64,000 nt of DNA from Acephala macrosclerotiorum (GCA_014904845.1 MU119382.1:1-64000); one strand, 5' to 3'; positions 46,266 through 58,314 are shown, counted from the first letter of the stretch. The notes: generated by a model from the letters alone, not told the origin. Made by a program: numbers and translations.

Positions 46266-47033
46266 CTATAAATACACAAAGTACCAGGCCGCGAGTTTCG
46301 TTTTCTGTGTGAGTTCCTTCATCTCCTCCGTCATGTTCTGCATCTCTCTAGTTGACGACTCGGCCTTCTCTACAAAGCTTTTACTTGCTTTCATATTGCG
46401 ATAATCAAGGATTCCGTTTAGCTAAGCGAGGCTAGCGAGGTGGAGGTTGGGTGGGAGGTGAACACCTACCAGCCCTTTTCGATTAGTTAGTGTTTAGAGC
46501 AACATGTCCGCGCGAGAATATTGCATCTCGAGATCGTTTACTATACTGGCGACGGCAACTTGAAAGTCTTTGAGTTTGGTCATAGATCTGGTCTCGATGT
46601 CGTCTGGAAATTCGGGGGAGGAGGTGAGGTCCTGGTAGTACTGCTTTACATCTATGATGATTTTGATGTCTGATCTGATCACTAGCAGCAATTCTTTGAT
46701 CTTTTCTTCCCAATATGTCAGGTTCTGCAGGTGAGAGATGGAAAAGATCGCGGTGTTTCTAAGATCTGGGCGGGGTGAGTAGACAATGCCTGTGGAGGTG
46801 GGGGTGGGGGAGACAGAGTCCCGATGCCTGATGCAACCCGTCGGCCTATTAGAGTCCATGTGCGTTTCATCTTTCCAGGTGAAGCTGGCGAAGTGGGGGT
46901 CAGAGATTCCGTAATTTGGCCTGCAGGCCGATCGAAACTTGTGGTCTAACATCTCATGAGATTCAGTATGTAGCCTTTCCGCGAAACATTCGTCATGACT
47001 TACTGATTTGCTTATAGATACGGACTTGTACAC
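46266..47033 (-). pseudogene. CorA-like/fungal hypothetical gene relic, truncated
   Basis: The minus-strand frame 47033-46497 contains DSNRPTGCIRHRDS, SPTPTSTGIVYSPRPDLRNT and LTYWEEKIKELLLVIRS, a segment I recognise from a fungal family often annotated CorA-like. It hits TAA at 46494-46496 inside MLL-stop-TLTNRKGL, then continues in frame through a 48-nt intron (46422-46469) to LNGILDYRNMKASKSF and REMQNMTEEMKELTQKTK, ending at 46266. The expected C-terminal membrane helices are absent and the 5' part is unreadable. CAA to TAA would explain the stop. It is a double-truncated pseudogene. Confidence 0.62.
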
Positions 47034-47268
47034 AAGGCATGTACAACGTTCTAAGATGTGCTTGAATCGCCTCGGGAATGAGGAGGGTCAAAATGCATAC
47101 TTCCTTCCACAGAGCTGCACTCTCGAGAATGCATACAGATGCGGGGTCGAAATTTACCCCGCACAAGTACCACGGCGTTTGTTGTTGAAGAGATCCTCGT
47201 CTGCATTTGTATATACCTTAGAATCTTGTACTGTACCAATATTGATACCAAATTGTAACCAAGCCTGA

Positions 47269-48041
47269 GTCTTCAAGTATTGCAATGTGAAAAGTCACTC
47301 CAGTTTCTGGCAGGCCAAGTATCGCCTGAGAGTGCGCTAGAAATTAGTGATGAGTAGCCTAAATCTTTAGCGACCTATCCGCTATCACGAGGCTTAACGT
47401 ACTCCAAATAGGGCATGTAGGCTTGTAAGGCCATTCTCATTATGTTGGCACAGGGCTTCAGTGCTTCAGCTCTTCGGGGCACGGTGACACCTGAACACTA
47501 ACGAGTAAGCTTAATAGGCTCGCCAGAGCTTTCCAGTGTTCTCCGTACAGCGCTCAGCTAAAATCCTCGGGGTCCGCTTACGGTGTTGACACCCTGTAGC
47601 CATTCTCTAGAGTAGGCTAGGCGTACAGCTCTTCGCTGTCGAGTCTTGCATTCACGAATGGCCATGAAGAAGTAACTCTTACTATCCTTAAAGAAGGCTT
47701 AAAGCGTGCTCGCGCCGTGTTGGTGAAGAGTCAAACGAAGATGTTGTGTTATTGGTGCGAAGCTCGCAAGTGAAGTCTCGACTTCGAGGTTGGGGGTGGC
47801 TCGCTAAGTTCGGAGGCGGCCCGTTTTGGGGGCTTGAGGGGGACTTCGGGGAGTCAACAGCATTTCGCCCTGGGCTCCAAATACATTTGCAACGCTTGAA
47901 CCAATAAGATACCAGGGGTCAGCACTGTGTGATATCTTCAACGCCTTCTGCTGAACGCCAAGTTGAAAACCATCAGACCTATCACTTCCAAGGCCAAAGT
48001 CTCAATGAAGCTGGAAATTCAGCATACAGTATGGAACTACA
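47269..48041. other. Non-coding stretch without open frames
   Basis: About 770 bases with no frame over 60 codons on either strand and frequent TAG/CTA words. The composition is unlike the neighbouring genes and suggests a decayed transposon, but I could not find terminal repeats. Confidence 0.35.
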
Positions 48042-49255
48042 TCAACTCGGCCTTCTCATATTGACTTTTTGCAATGGCCATGCCATAAGATCTTGCCAAT
48101 AATCGCTCAACATCTGCCGAATATCATGGATTAACCGGCTTCCCCACTCCCTTACCCACCAACTGTCTCTCATGTCGTCTAGAATCACAGCAAAATGTGC
48201 TAGAATCACCAAAGCCATCGGCTGCCGCGAGCTCAGCAGCGCAATATACTCCTGACTGGCTGTAATTGGCCATCCAAGTACTCTTCCATGATCACGATCT
48301 GACGAGGTCTTCGCGTCCTGAGTGGAAATAACCTTGAAGCAATCTTCCAGTCCCTCAATCGCAAGATTATACGCCCTGGTGTCCGACTCCGGCTTGGACA
48401 ATTGCTGATTCCGCTCTTCGAGCAGATTCAAAGCAGCGATGACATCTCCAGGTAGGGAGATAGTACGATCGATATCTCTATCAGCGAACATAGGCGCGAT
48501 CTCGCTATCTCGAACCCATTCCCGGATTCCTGTTACGACTAGCTGTACACCACGTAAAAGTCTAAAGATCCCAAGTATCTCTTCTAATGGCCCTGTCGAT
48601 TCCTGGTGAGGGCGGGAAAAGGCAAGGTTGAGTGAGAACACGACGATGAGTGTTGCACAAGTGAATAGGCAAGCGCCATTTTCCCGGGTGATATTGTGTA
48701 ATTGGGAGCTAAAGTGTCGGAGGGCGATGTTGTGGTGCCGAATGGCTCTATCGATATATAAAGACTGATTCTCTGGATCAAAGCAAGCCATATGTAGGGC
48801 TGTGACGCTGAATAAGCTGTGCATTAAGAACCTCTGCTTCATGGCCATCTTTGGTATTTCGATCTTCCATATCTGAAGCAGATCTTCACGATTTGACAGC
48901 GTTGTGCAAGTCACTGTCGAATAATGATGTAAGAGCTCTAGGTCTTCCCACGAGATCGAGTCTATTTCTGAAGCTTGAGAAAATCCCACAACCTGAGGGA
49001 CACTGGATGGAAGAGAGATAACTGGCGAAGAGACTATCGACGGTGTGTCATGTGACCGAGGATCGTAAGTGAACACGCAGTTCCTTTGCGTTTTCATACA
49101 CCTGCCGCATTTTGGGCGAGAAAGATCACACTAATATTCAGATACATCAGTAAGGAATTTACTCAGACCCAGAGGATTTCCCCAACCTTGACGTGGCCAG
49201 CCTTGCACTGAGAACAACCGTGACGTGACTTGGTATGAGTGCGTCTCGACGGCAT
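48042..49255 (-). CDS. Zn2Cys6 fungal transcription factor
   Basis: Two exons, 49255-49187 and 49130-48042, are split by a 56-nt intron inside the zinc cluster, a common fungal position; the product is 385 residues. The cluster is CSQCKAGHVKCDLSRPKCGRC plus the sixth Cys in TQRNC, at about residues 14-41, preceded by basic residues (MPSRRTHTKSRHG). The rest is the fungal-specific regulatory region: WEDLELLHHYSTVTC, FLMHSLFSVTALHMA, YIDRAIRHHNIALRHF and the C-terminal RQPMALVILAHFAVILDD with WWVREWGSRLIHDI. This is the layout of sterol-uptake-type and related C6 factors. It is a nuclear DNA-binding regulator; targets are unknown. No biosynthetic backbone gene lies beside it. Confidence 0.9.
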
Positions 49256-49964
49256 ATTCAAGGGACCCTAAGACTTTTAAATTGTCCCAGGCTGGTTAAG
49301 ACAATGCTTTCGTTATCATGGCGGTCTAGTTGGCTTGTCTGGTACTGCATCGGCTGGAGTAAATGAGACGTCGCTCGAGGGTTGTCAGTCGGGTGCTGAT
49401 GTAATACACGCTCTGTCTACCCTAAATTTGGGGAAGCCTAGCCGCAGTAAGGTGGAAAAGAGCGGTCTAGACTCAAGAGGGCATAGTGTACGCTGGTGTA
49501 CGACACAGGCTTTGAAACTCCGTATCCGAGCCACAGCCGCCTTTCCCATCAACATTTTTTTTTTTACCACGCCGCGGAATCCAGACTCCACCAAGAACAC
49601 CCCAAGAATGTATTCTCTTCTATTCGTACTGCGGTTATTATGATTGGAAGAATAAATCCTCACTCTGCGCACCTTGCCCTAAAAGGTATAGTGTACGTGA
49701 TGACACGCGGCACGTGCCCGTAGTTTCGGGCCTCCAGCACTCTAACGTCCAGACCAGTGGACGCGCTGCAGATACATAAGTAGCCGTGATGTATGTTCAG
49801 TTGGTAAATTTGAACCATATCTCTATTTCTCTATGCAAGAAAGTGGCAGTTTTCTTTGAATTCCTTGGTTAACTTCCCACTATCCCCGTCTTCCACGACA
49901 CGACGAACAGTTTTGACTTGATTCCTTTGCTTGCTTTGGCATCTGTCAAGTCTATTCTGGCACA
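49256..49964. other. Divergent intergenic region
   Basis: Lies between the Zn2Cys6 gene (minus) and the RTA1 gene (plus) and must hold both promoters. Contains a T run near 49554-49564. No gene recognised. Confidence 0.45.
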
Positions 49965-50987
49965 ATGGCAAACGATGCTTCGGGATTCGAGTTCTACCAT
50001 TACCACCCGACTCTGGTCGGTGCAATCATATTCATCATCCTATTCATAGCGACAACATCCCTTCATTCCTACCAGTTTATGGCCACTCGAACTTGGTTCA
50101 TGATTCCCATGGTTGTTGGAGGATTCTGTACGTAGCTCCATGCGCTCCAGTGGCCTCTTTTCGCTAGGACATTGAGACTAACAATTGTTGCAGTAGAATG
50201 GGTTGGATACATTGGTCGCGCCATCTCGTCTGAACAATCACCGAATTGGACGCTCGGCCCTTACCTCATCCAATCGCTCTTCCTCCTTGTCGCACCCGCG
50301 CTCTTCGCAGCTAGTATCTACATGGAGCTCAGTCGAATCATTCTACTCGCAGACGGAGAAGCGCATGCATTGATCAAGAAGAAGTGGCTCACCAAGATTT
50401 TCGTCTGTGGAGATGTCTTATCTTTCTGCATGCAAGGGGCTGGTAGGTTGTCCCAGAAAATACTGTACATCGACAATAGCTAAAAGCGTATTGTAGGTGG
50501 TGGAATCCTAGCCGGAGGAACCCAATCGAACCTCTCGACCGGCTCCCATATCATCACCGGCGGCCTCTTCGTCCAACTGCTCTTCTTCGGCTGCTTCATC
50601 GCCGTCGCCGTACACTTCGGCCTCGCCATGCACAAAATGCCAACATCCACATCTCGTACTGTGCCATGGCGAAAACACCTAATTACTCTCTACGTCGCGA
50701 GCATACTCATCATGGTTCGATCAGTCTTCCGTGTGGTGGAGTATATTCAAGGCTTTGACGGATATATTTTAGAACATGAGGTATTTCTGTATATTTTTGA
50801 TGCGGTACTGATGTTTGCTGTCATGGTTATCTTTAATATGGTACATCCGAGTGAGGTTACGGCGTTGATGGATGGTGGGAAGAAGGCGACGAATGGGTGG
50901 AAGATGGAGAGGGTTGTGGGATGGCATCAGAGGGCTGAGTCCGATACTTCTGGAGTTGGCATTGCTGAGATTCCTCAAAGTGCTTAG
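49965..50987 (+). CDS. RTA1-like protein (lipid-translocating exporter family)
   Basis: Three exons, 49965-50127, 50194-50442 and 50497-50987, keep phase and give 300 residues, the normal family length. Seven hydrophobic helices are visible, including TLVGAIIFIILFIATTSL, TWFMIPMVVGGFLEWVGYIGR, LGPYLIQSLFLLVAPALFAASIYMEL, GGLFVQLLFFGCFIAVAVHF and EVFLYIFDAVLMFAVMVIFNMVHP. The blocks LEWVGYIGRA, APALFAASIYMELSRII, GDVLSFCMQGAGGG, RSVFRVVEYIQGFDGY and HEVFLYIFDA are the conserved RTA1 signature. Family members sit in the plasma membrane and are linked to resistance to 7-aminocholesterol or to sphingoid base transport. The gene is intact. Confidence 0.94.
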
Positions 50988-51368
50988 GTGTGGATGGGGC
51001 CTGGGTGAAGGACTCTTGTGTGTTATTAGGCTTGCTTATACGGATTTACTTAAGGAATTGGCTTAGAATAACTGGCTTAATTAGGCGTGTCCCATTCATG
51101 CTAACCATCTCAATGATCGATTTGCATGCGATACAATTGATTGAAATAACGGCGACGATATTTACCGTATAGCGAAACTCGAGAATGAACCAAAAAGAAC
51201 ATGTATATGAGACAGAAAAATTCAAACACCACCACCCCGCCTCCCCGCCTTCCTCCCCCAGGGCCTCATTAAGTACTCTATCATTTACGCACTCGACAAC
51301 TTCCAAGCAACGATCTTTGCAGCCACAACCGCCGAAGCAGCTGTACTCGCAAGATCCCGCTCATCAGA
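50988..51368. other. Intergenic between convergent genes
   Basis: 3' flanks only; a proline-rich plus-strand frame here is the antisense of the low-complexity 3' end of the secreted-protein gene. Confidence 0.45.
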
Positions 51369-51964
51369 CTAGAGCATCAAACTCCGCTCCCTCACCCTCA
51401 TTCTCCCTTCAAAGCCCCCCTCAGCCCCCAGGCCCGCGTTACTTCTCGCCGACTTGGTAACCTGGCCCTGAATCGCAGACGCCGACCTCGAGGAGCCGCT
51501 TGAGGAACCAACATTATTCAAAGCTCCTCTGAGTGCTCCTGCAACTTGGTTGGCTGTATTGCTCGCAGAAGAAGATTGAGAAATTCCTTGCGATGCTGAC
51601 CCCACCGAGGCGGACTTAGGACCTCTGCGTGCAGAGGATGCTTATGCTTGATCCCGAGTTACCAGCTCCGGAAAGAGCTTCTTGAAGAGCGGAAGCTACT
51701 TGATCAGCTGTGTTGAAAGCTGAAGAACTTCCTGAAGAAGATGAACCTGCTGAGGGATAATCGAAATCGGACTGGCGAGTGATGAGAATGTCGCGACGAC
51801 CGGCGGAGACGCAGGTGGAGTCTGGTGGGCATGATGAGTTCCCGCTGGATTCAGTTGGGAGATTGGCGATTGGCAAGTCTGGAATTGGAAGTTGGGGGTG
51901 AGGACGTACCAGCAAGAGATTGGCCTGCCAGAACGGCGGCGAGCACGATGTTTCAGAACTTCAT
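51369..51964 (-). pseudogene. Small secreted Ser-rich repeat protein, damaged
   Basis: From an ATG at 51964 the minus strand reads MKF, a TGA (51953-51955), then NIVLAAVLAGQSLAG, which is a textbook signal peptide core and cleavage site. After a probable intron come GNSSCPPDSTCVSAGRRDIL and two related modules: SAFNTADQVASALQEALSGAG (about 51655-51720) and SASNTANQVAGALRGALNNVG (about 51500-51560). A one-base frame change is needed between the modules near 51640. It would be an exported, Ser/Gly-rich protein of about 170 residues with two internal repeats. The fourth-codon stop and the frameshift suggest inactivation, unless translation starts elsewhere. Confidence 0.55.
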
Positions 51965-52761
51965 GTTGGCAGTTGTGGAAGTATGGAGGTGAGGCGCGTC
52001 CTTTGAAATGAGAAGATACAGAAAGAAGAGAAGTAGTGCGGGTCTGTATAATAAGACAATGAAAAGATGAGATGATAATGGGATGAAGAGAAACAGGCTA
52101 AGTGTCCCACGGGCTCCTTATACAACTCATTGCGACGCCAGAAGCTAAGAATGCAAGATTAATAAGTATTCTTCTGAGACGAATCCGATATTTGCGATTG
52201 GGACGTAAACTTGAAGTTGAATGTCAATGTTATCTTCCCACCCTTTGTTGTCCGCGCAGACCGAAGCCAAGCACTAAGGTTTGGAAAATGTACGACCAGA
52301 AGAAACTGGTAGCGGTCATCGCCGTCTTAGCAAAAGTGGCTACTGCGCATGAGAAATTTTGACTAGAAAAGTCACGAAGGAGTTCTTGGAACTGATGGTC
52401 TTGGACGACTGCCTTACGTTGCGGGCACTTTCATAGCTGTCAAGGCAGTTTCGATGAACTTGAAGTAGCCAAGCTCGTTTCATGCGACCAAACAAACTTT
52501 CCCAACCTTTCCGTCAAATCACTCCGAGAGAAAGGAGGCCATACCATCCTAATTTCCAGCTTAGAGTTTCCCAAGTGTCAGAATAAGGTTTAGATGGGTT
52601 GCTTGACCCGGCTAAGCCTAAGGCTTTTGGGCGGCGATCTTTCAGGGGAGGTATAATCTCGGAAGGGTTTTGACAGGCCGACAGAGCCTCATGGCATTGT
52701 ATTGGTAGCGAGTTCGACAGGAATCGAACATCTTTGCTCATAAATGGTAATACGGGAAGCT
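51965..52761. other. Intergenic, nothing recognised
   Basis: Upstream of the secreted protein and 3' of the FAD monooxygenase. A short plus-strand frame near 52289-52362 begins with a hydrophobic stretch but has no continuation I can support. Confidence 0.4.
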
Positions 52762-54419
52762 CTAGAGTCGGGCTTTATCGCCTCCGTCTGCTCCGAACAC
52801 CTTGTCGAGTTCTTGATACGCCTGCTCGTCCAATCAGTTCTAATTCCGCCCAAGAAATTTGGAGAAAGAACTTACAGCAGCTTTGAAGTCATATCCATAC
52901 AACCACTCCAAGCCTCCTCCCGCTCTCCAGTACTCGTACTTCGGGTGCTTGGGGTCCATTCTCTCTACCATTCTTTGATCACGTTTTCTTTGCTCTGATC
53001 CGTCAGCCATGATTTTGTACTGTCCTGTCACCAGAGCTGCTGCTTGAATTCGCTCTGCTCTTGGCTTCCTGATCTTTTGGTATGCTCGTAGTGCTCTTGG
53101 GATATCTGCAATCGATTTAGCATGAGCGAGACATTCGGCGAGGACCCCGCCATCCTCGACTGCGGACGCAGCTCCCTGACAATATGGTTAGCATGTACAT
53201 CTTCAATCAAGAATACAAATGACAAGAAGCCTCTGACATACAGCTCCCAAATGCGGTACCATAGCATGCGCAGCATCTCCAAGCACTGCTACCTTCCCAC
53301 TTGGACTGACCCAGGTTGGTAAAGGAGGCAGATGAGAGATCTTCCATAGAAAACAATTGTCTGGCTGTACCAGCTCTGCAAATTTGCGTACTCGGGGTTC
53401 AAACATGCTGACAGTTTCCTGCATGGCTTGTATATTGCCTTTCCTGTACGAACTGCTCGAGTTGGCGGCCAGGACGTCTAGGGAGTTTGCTGTTTTGTCG
53501 GAGGTGGGGTAGAAGATTAGGGTCACTCGGTAGAAGGAGCGCGAGCTGTCGGAGCCACAGATCATCTGCCTCGCTGGCCCATACCAGCCTTGGGTTGGTG
53601 TTAGCTTCTGCTTTGCTGGAACACTTGGAACATGAGGTGAAGAAGGGATTGCACGTGACGGGAAGCAAAAATCAATTGACTTACTGTGGATACCTCCTTC
53701 CATAAGCTGATTTGTTAGAGGATCGCTCCTCATAGCATCTCCAGAGATGTTGCATTGATATGCTATACTCTCGGGTATGGGTTGTACGTCTTTCCCGCTG
53801 AGCACGGCGTCCCGGACAGTAGACTTGATACCTGCTCATGTCAGTTTCTCCCTGTTAGTGCTTCCTCGAGAATTTCCGACCGTCTGCTCCGATTATGACA
53901 TCCGCCTCCATTTTCTCTCCATTCACAAGCACGACAGACGGAGCTTTCTCATCAATGCACTGGATTCGACTCGAAAGTCTTACCTCGACCCCCGCTTTGA
54001 TCGCAGCGTCATGAAGCATCCGTTGATATTTTGCCCTTGGAATCGCCATAACTCTGTCATTTACATCAGTTGTGGAGTTTCAAAACATGTCGAGTCTCAA
54101 CATACGGATAGCCAAACGTCTTCTCCATCGCAGCATAGCTAACATCCTCAAGCACACTCCCGTCCTCATACCTAAACGTGGTATTTCCAGGTGGAATACT
54201 CTCCGACTTCTTAAAAGTCTCCCATAGTCCATAGCTATCCAGCACACGAGCGGCGCTTGGTGGGATAATGAGACTTCCGCCTAGGGTTTGAAGTCTAGAT
54301 GTGCTTTCGAGAACTATCACGTGAAAGCCTTTCCGACGGAGACCGATGGAGGCTGCGAGTCCGGCAACGCCTCCGCCAATTATTATGGCTCGAAATTGAG
54401 GATCGCTGCGAGTAGGCAT
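52762..54419 (-). CDS. FAD-dependent monooxygenase (salicylate hydroxylase-like), second copy of the type
   Basis: The ATG at 54419 opens RAIIIGGGVAGLAASIGL, the FAD-binding motif, with Glu in VIVLES. Further exons give IPRAKYQRMLHDAAIKAGV, ADVIIGADG (DG motif), GIKSTVRDAVLSG, a long exon interrupted by one intron between EGGIHS and GWYGPARQMICG, and KVAVLGDAAHAMVPHLGA (GD motif). These are followed by GAASAVEDGGVLAECLAHAK, WLYGYDFKAA and a final AYQELDKVFGADGGDKARL ending at 52762. All flavoprotein hydroxylase motifs are present and I see no stop or frameshift, unlike the relative at 23319-24775. It probably hydroxylates an aromatic or polyketide-like substrate; which one is unknown. Confidence 0.88.
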
Positions 54420-54894
54420 TGTGAGTCAGAGAGCAGACCTAGAGTTGCAGGAAGCTCGTCCTCTGTCGTTGAAGTCGTACGCGTTTGACATAAGCGCTAG
54501 ATGCCGAGGTTCGAATATGAGATACAGAATTGGACGAAGGCTCGTGCTTGACCACGGGGAAAGGTCATTGCAGCCAGCGAACCTGAAGAAGACAGCATAA
54601 CTTGAGGAATGGTTACATATTCGATCAACAAGTACCCCGAGGGGAGCATTGTACTGAGTTGTGGACGACGAGCCGAGCACGTGAAAGGGGTCGAAGTAAA
54701 GGATCCTGCCACCGTTTTCTAAAAGAGGCAAAGTGTTAGGTCACATGCTCTCGTGGCATGATCCCTGGCAAACGCGTCCACCGCCTCTTTCTGCCGTTTG
54801 GCAATGTCCCTTCACACTTAGACATTCGAGCCTGCTCCTGTCCTAACCCAGACTAGGACCTCAAGTTTCCAGTCGCTTCGCAATATCTTCTACT
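54420..54894. other. Divergent intergenic region
   Basis: Promoter side of the FAD monooxygenase; no gene recognised. Confidence 0.45.
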
Positions 54895-55345
54895 ATGGAA
54901 GCCAACGATCCCTAATACGAGCAGCTTGCAAATGCTCTCAAGACTTAGAAGTTCGCGACCGAAAATGCATTTCGACGAAAGGGTAAGTTCCCCTGTCCAA
55001 AATAGCATCCTTTGCCTCAATTCAACTCCAGACATTACAGATTCTCGTTGCGAAACACCATGACAGTGGCTCTGGCAGGTCAGAGCTCGAACGGAGTCGA
55101 CTTCGACTCGCAGAGGAGCAGAGTGGGGTGTATGATTTCAGGGCGTTGTACAAAGCAACGAAGCTTCAACCATCTCGAATGGACAATCAAGCTACAAAGA
55201 TCCCCTCGAAGTATGAGCATCAGCAGGCTAGGGCAGAAGACTTTTCGCCACACGAGCTGTGAAGGCTGGTTGGCTTGAAGATTTCTCACAATCCATCAAA
55301 CTTGGTACCCTCGACGACGTCAGCCTTTTAGTCAGGAGAGGTCGA
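54895..55345 (+). pseudogene. Broken fungal hypothetical gene beside the AT-rich block
   Basis: From the ATG at 54895 the frame reads MEANDP-stop-YEQLANALKT-stop-KFATENAFRRK, with TAA at 54913-54915 and TAG at 54946-54948. After an intron-like GTAAGT...TTACAG gap (about 54983-55040, joint off by one base) it continues LERSRLRLAEEQSGVYDFRA and IPSKYEHQQARAEDFSPHEL, then TGA at 55260-55262, then RLVGLKISHNPS. The charged, Gln-rich helical sequence is clearly protein-like between the stops. All three stops become Gln, Gln and Arg codons by one T-to-C reversal. I do not know the protein's function. Confidence 0.65.
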
Positions 55346-55877
55346 TGCCCTCGCTGACGAAGCGTGCTTATCACTCTAGCATCACAGTATTAGATGGGAA
55401 AAGAATCATTTCATGCGGCTTGGACATTAAGATGAGAGAGAAAATCGCATACAAGGGTTCATCGGATCAGGTACTTCCCTAGGTGAAAGCTCTCTGTCTT
55501 TGGGGTTTCCTGTTTTGCACATCTAGAACGGTTGTCAAACAATGATCAAGTGTTAATTAGGATCGAGTGTCTGGCTTGACACTTTATCCATCACATCACA
55601 CAGAGACTTACATCGCCACCTCATTTGTGCTTTCTATTTCGCTTCTATTTCCTTCCCTTGGCGTAAAAGATGTTTGATACGGCACATTTCTTTATTGGGC
55701 ATCCGGTGAACTATAGTCGGGCCTTATTTCAATACTGCTTCCCGGCATTACATCCTGGGCCAGGCCTTTGATCCAAATATCAATTCTATACAATTTCTAA
55801 ATTTTACTACTATATAAGTATTTTGCAAATAAAATTTTTTCTCCTTTTAAACAAGCTCAATTGTAATACCTAATTTC
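55346..55877. other. Transition zone into AT-rich block
   Basis: No gene. Base composition drifts to AT-rich from about 55780 onward. Confidence 0.5.
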
Positions 55878-58314
55878 CGGTATCGATACGATATTAATAC
55901 TAGAATCGTAAAATATTAGTATTATCGATAAAGTATCGATTTTTAGTGAATTTATTACATAATATACTTTTTTTTTTTTCTTAAAATAAACTCTATTATT
56001 TTTACGAGAAATCTTTTTTATAATACTACGTTATATAAAGCATTTTTTTTTCGTACGATTATTATTATTATTTTTATTACGTTTATTATTTTTAAATAAA
56101 TTAATTTTAAAAAAAAATATTTAAAATTTTACTTTTTTTTCAATACTTTAAATACTCTCGTATTTTAATCGTTTTCGATTCTATTTGCTTTTTATTTCAA
56201 TTTATCGCACAATAAATCTTTAAAAATACTTTTTTTAGTTTATTATTTATTAATATAATTGAAAAAATATTAATAACTATAAATAAAAACTTTAATTAAT
56301 ATTATTTTTACGTATTTTAATATTATTAAACGAAAACTTTTTTTTTATTAAAATCGTACGATTTAAATAAATTATAATTTTTATATTCGTTTTTATTTGT
56401 AAATCGAACAATTACTCGAAAAAATAAAGTAATTCGATTAAAAGTATTAAATTCTAATAATTTACGAAACGAATTATTATACGAAAAAATCGAGAGAATA
56501 AATAAAATTATAATTTTTTTTTTATATTTTTTTTAAAATTTTTTAATTTTAATTACTTTTTTGATTAGTATATTTTAATATATTTTGTACGATTATAAAA
56601 ATTTAAAATTAATATAATAATATAAATTAAAAATATATTAATTTTTATATAGTAATTATTAAAAATTTCGTATATTATTTTTTTTTACGAAAAATTTTAA
56701 TTTTATTTTTATTTTTATTTTTTTTATATTTAGTTTATTATATATAAATTTATATTTTTTTTTTAAAAATATTTAATTAAAATATTTATTATAAAAAAAA
56801 TAAAATTAAAAAAAATAGAATTTCTTTTAATAATAAAAATAGTTTATTAAAAAAAAGTAAAAAATTTTTTGATCGTATAAAACTTTTTTTAATTTTTAAA
56901 AATCAAAATTTTTTTTTTAAATTTTTTTTTGTAATTTTAATAATATTTTTCTATTACAAATCGTAAATTAAATAATATAAAAAGTATTTAATATTAATTA
57001 TTTTATTTTATATAATTATTTATTAAAATTAATTTTTTTATAAACGTACGAAATTTTTTAGTTTTTTTAATCGATTTACGAATATAAATTACAATATTAT
57101 ATATTTAATTAAATAAATTTATATTATTTTTATTATATTAAAAACTTTAATTTCTTTTTATTAATCGTACGATTTAAAATTATTTAAATTAATTATATTT
57201 ATAAATAAAAAAATTTATATAATAAAATTAATAATATAATTAAAATAATAAATACGTTAATATTTTGTTTTTTAAATTAAATTAAACGTATTTTTTAATT
57301 TTTTTTAAATTAATCGATAAAAAATATTATTTGTAAAAATATTATTTTTTATAATAATTTTAAATTTTCGTACGATATTATAATTTTTAAAAATTAATTA
57401 AAAAATAATAAATTAAATCTTTAAATTATAATTAAAAACTTTTTTTAAAACGAAAAAAACTTTTTATTTTTTTTTATTATACGTAGTAAAATAAATACAA
57501 ATTATTAATAAAAATTAATAATTTAAAAAAATTCAAATATTAAAAAAAAATATAAATATATAAAAATATTATTTAAAATATTTATCGTACAATATTTTAA
57601 TATTTTTTTTAAATTTTTTTAATTAGATTAATAATTTTTAAATAAGTAATTATAATTTTATTTTTAAAAATTCGATTTAATATTTAATATTTAATAAAAA
57701 ATTCTAATTATTTAATGAAATAAAAAAAAAAATTTCGTATAACGATAAAAGTAATTAAAATTTCAATGAAAATTAATATATTAAAACAAATTTTTAAAAT
57801 TTCAATATTAAATTTCTTTTTTTTATTAATTTTATTAGTTTATTAATAATATTATTTTAATTGTTTATTAATCGCTATTTGATTTTTATTTAAAAAAATT
57901 TTAATAATAATTTAATAATAGTTTTTTAAATATTTTTTTATATTTTTTATTATAATAATATTGTACAATGAACTTTTTATTGAATTAATACAATAAATAT
58001 AATAAAATAAAATTTAAATTTTTTTTTTAATTGAATAATAGTAATATTTTTAATCGAAAATTTTTTACTTCGTATTATAATTTTAAATAATCGTAATTGA
58101 TTTTACTAAAGTAAAAATTATAAAAAAAGAATTTAATTCAAATAAAAAAAACATTTTAAGAATATAATTTAAATAAAATCGTCGTACGAAAAAAAAAAAT
58201 AAAGAAAAAAAGAATTATAGAGTGCGAAATAAAAAAGCGATATAAAAATCGATTCTTTATCGATACGTATCGATATTTGTAATACTTGATTAATACTACC
58301 TAGTATCGATACCG
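55878..58314. mobile_element. Heavily AT-rich, RIP-degraded element with terminal inverted repeats
   Basis: This 2.4-kb block is almost entirely A and T and contains no open frame of 60 codons on either strand. Its ends are inverted: the left begins CGGTATCGATAC and runs to TATCGATAAAGTATCGATTT (to about 55946). The right end (about 58240-58314) is the reverse complement, from AAATCGATTCTTTATCGATA to GTATCGATACCG, with the intervening bases also partly matching (ATTAATACT). The residual G and C are concentrated in CpG, as in CGTACGAT, TTCGATT and ACGAAACGAA. The best explanation is a class II transposon mutated by RIP. No transposase is readable and no target-site duplication could be fixed. 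Confidence 0.8.

Noticed and set aside
49335..49643. 102-codon plus-strand frame
   Set aside because: No homology pattern or signal; it lies in the divergent promoter region.
55878..58314. Centromere-like or mitochondrial insertion as explanation of the AT-rich block
   Set aside because: Defined inverted ends, CpG-enriched residual GC and absence of any mitochondrial gene reading favour a mutated transposon.
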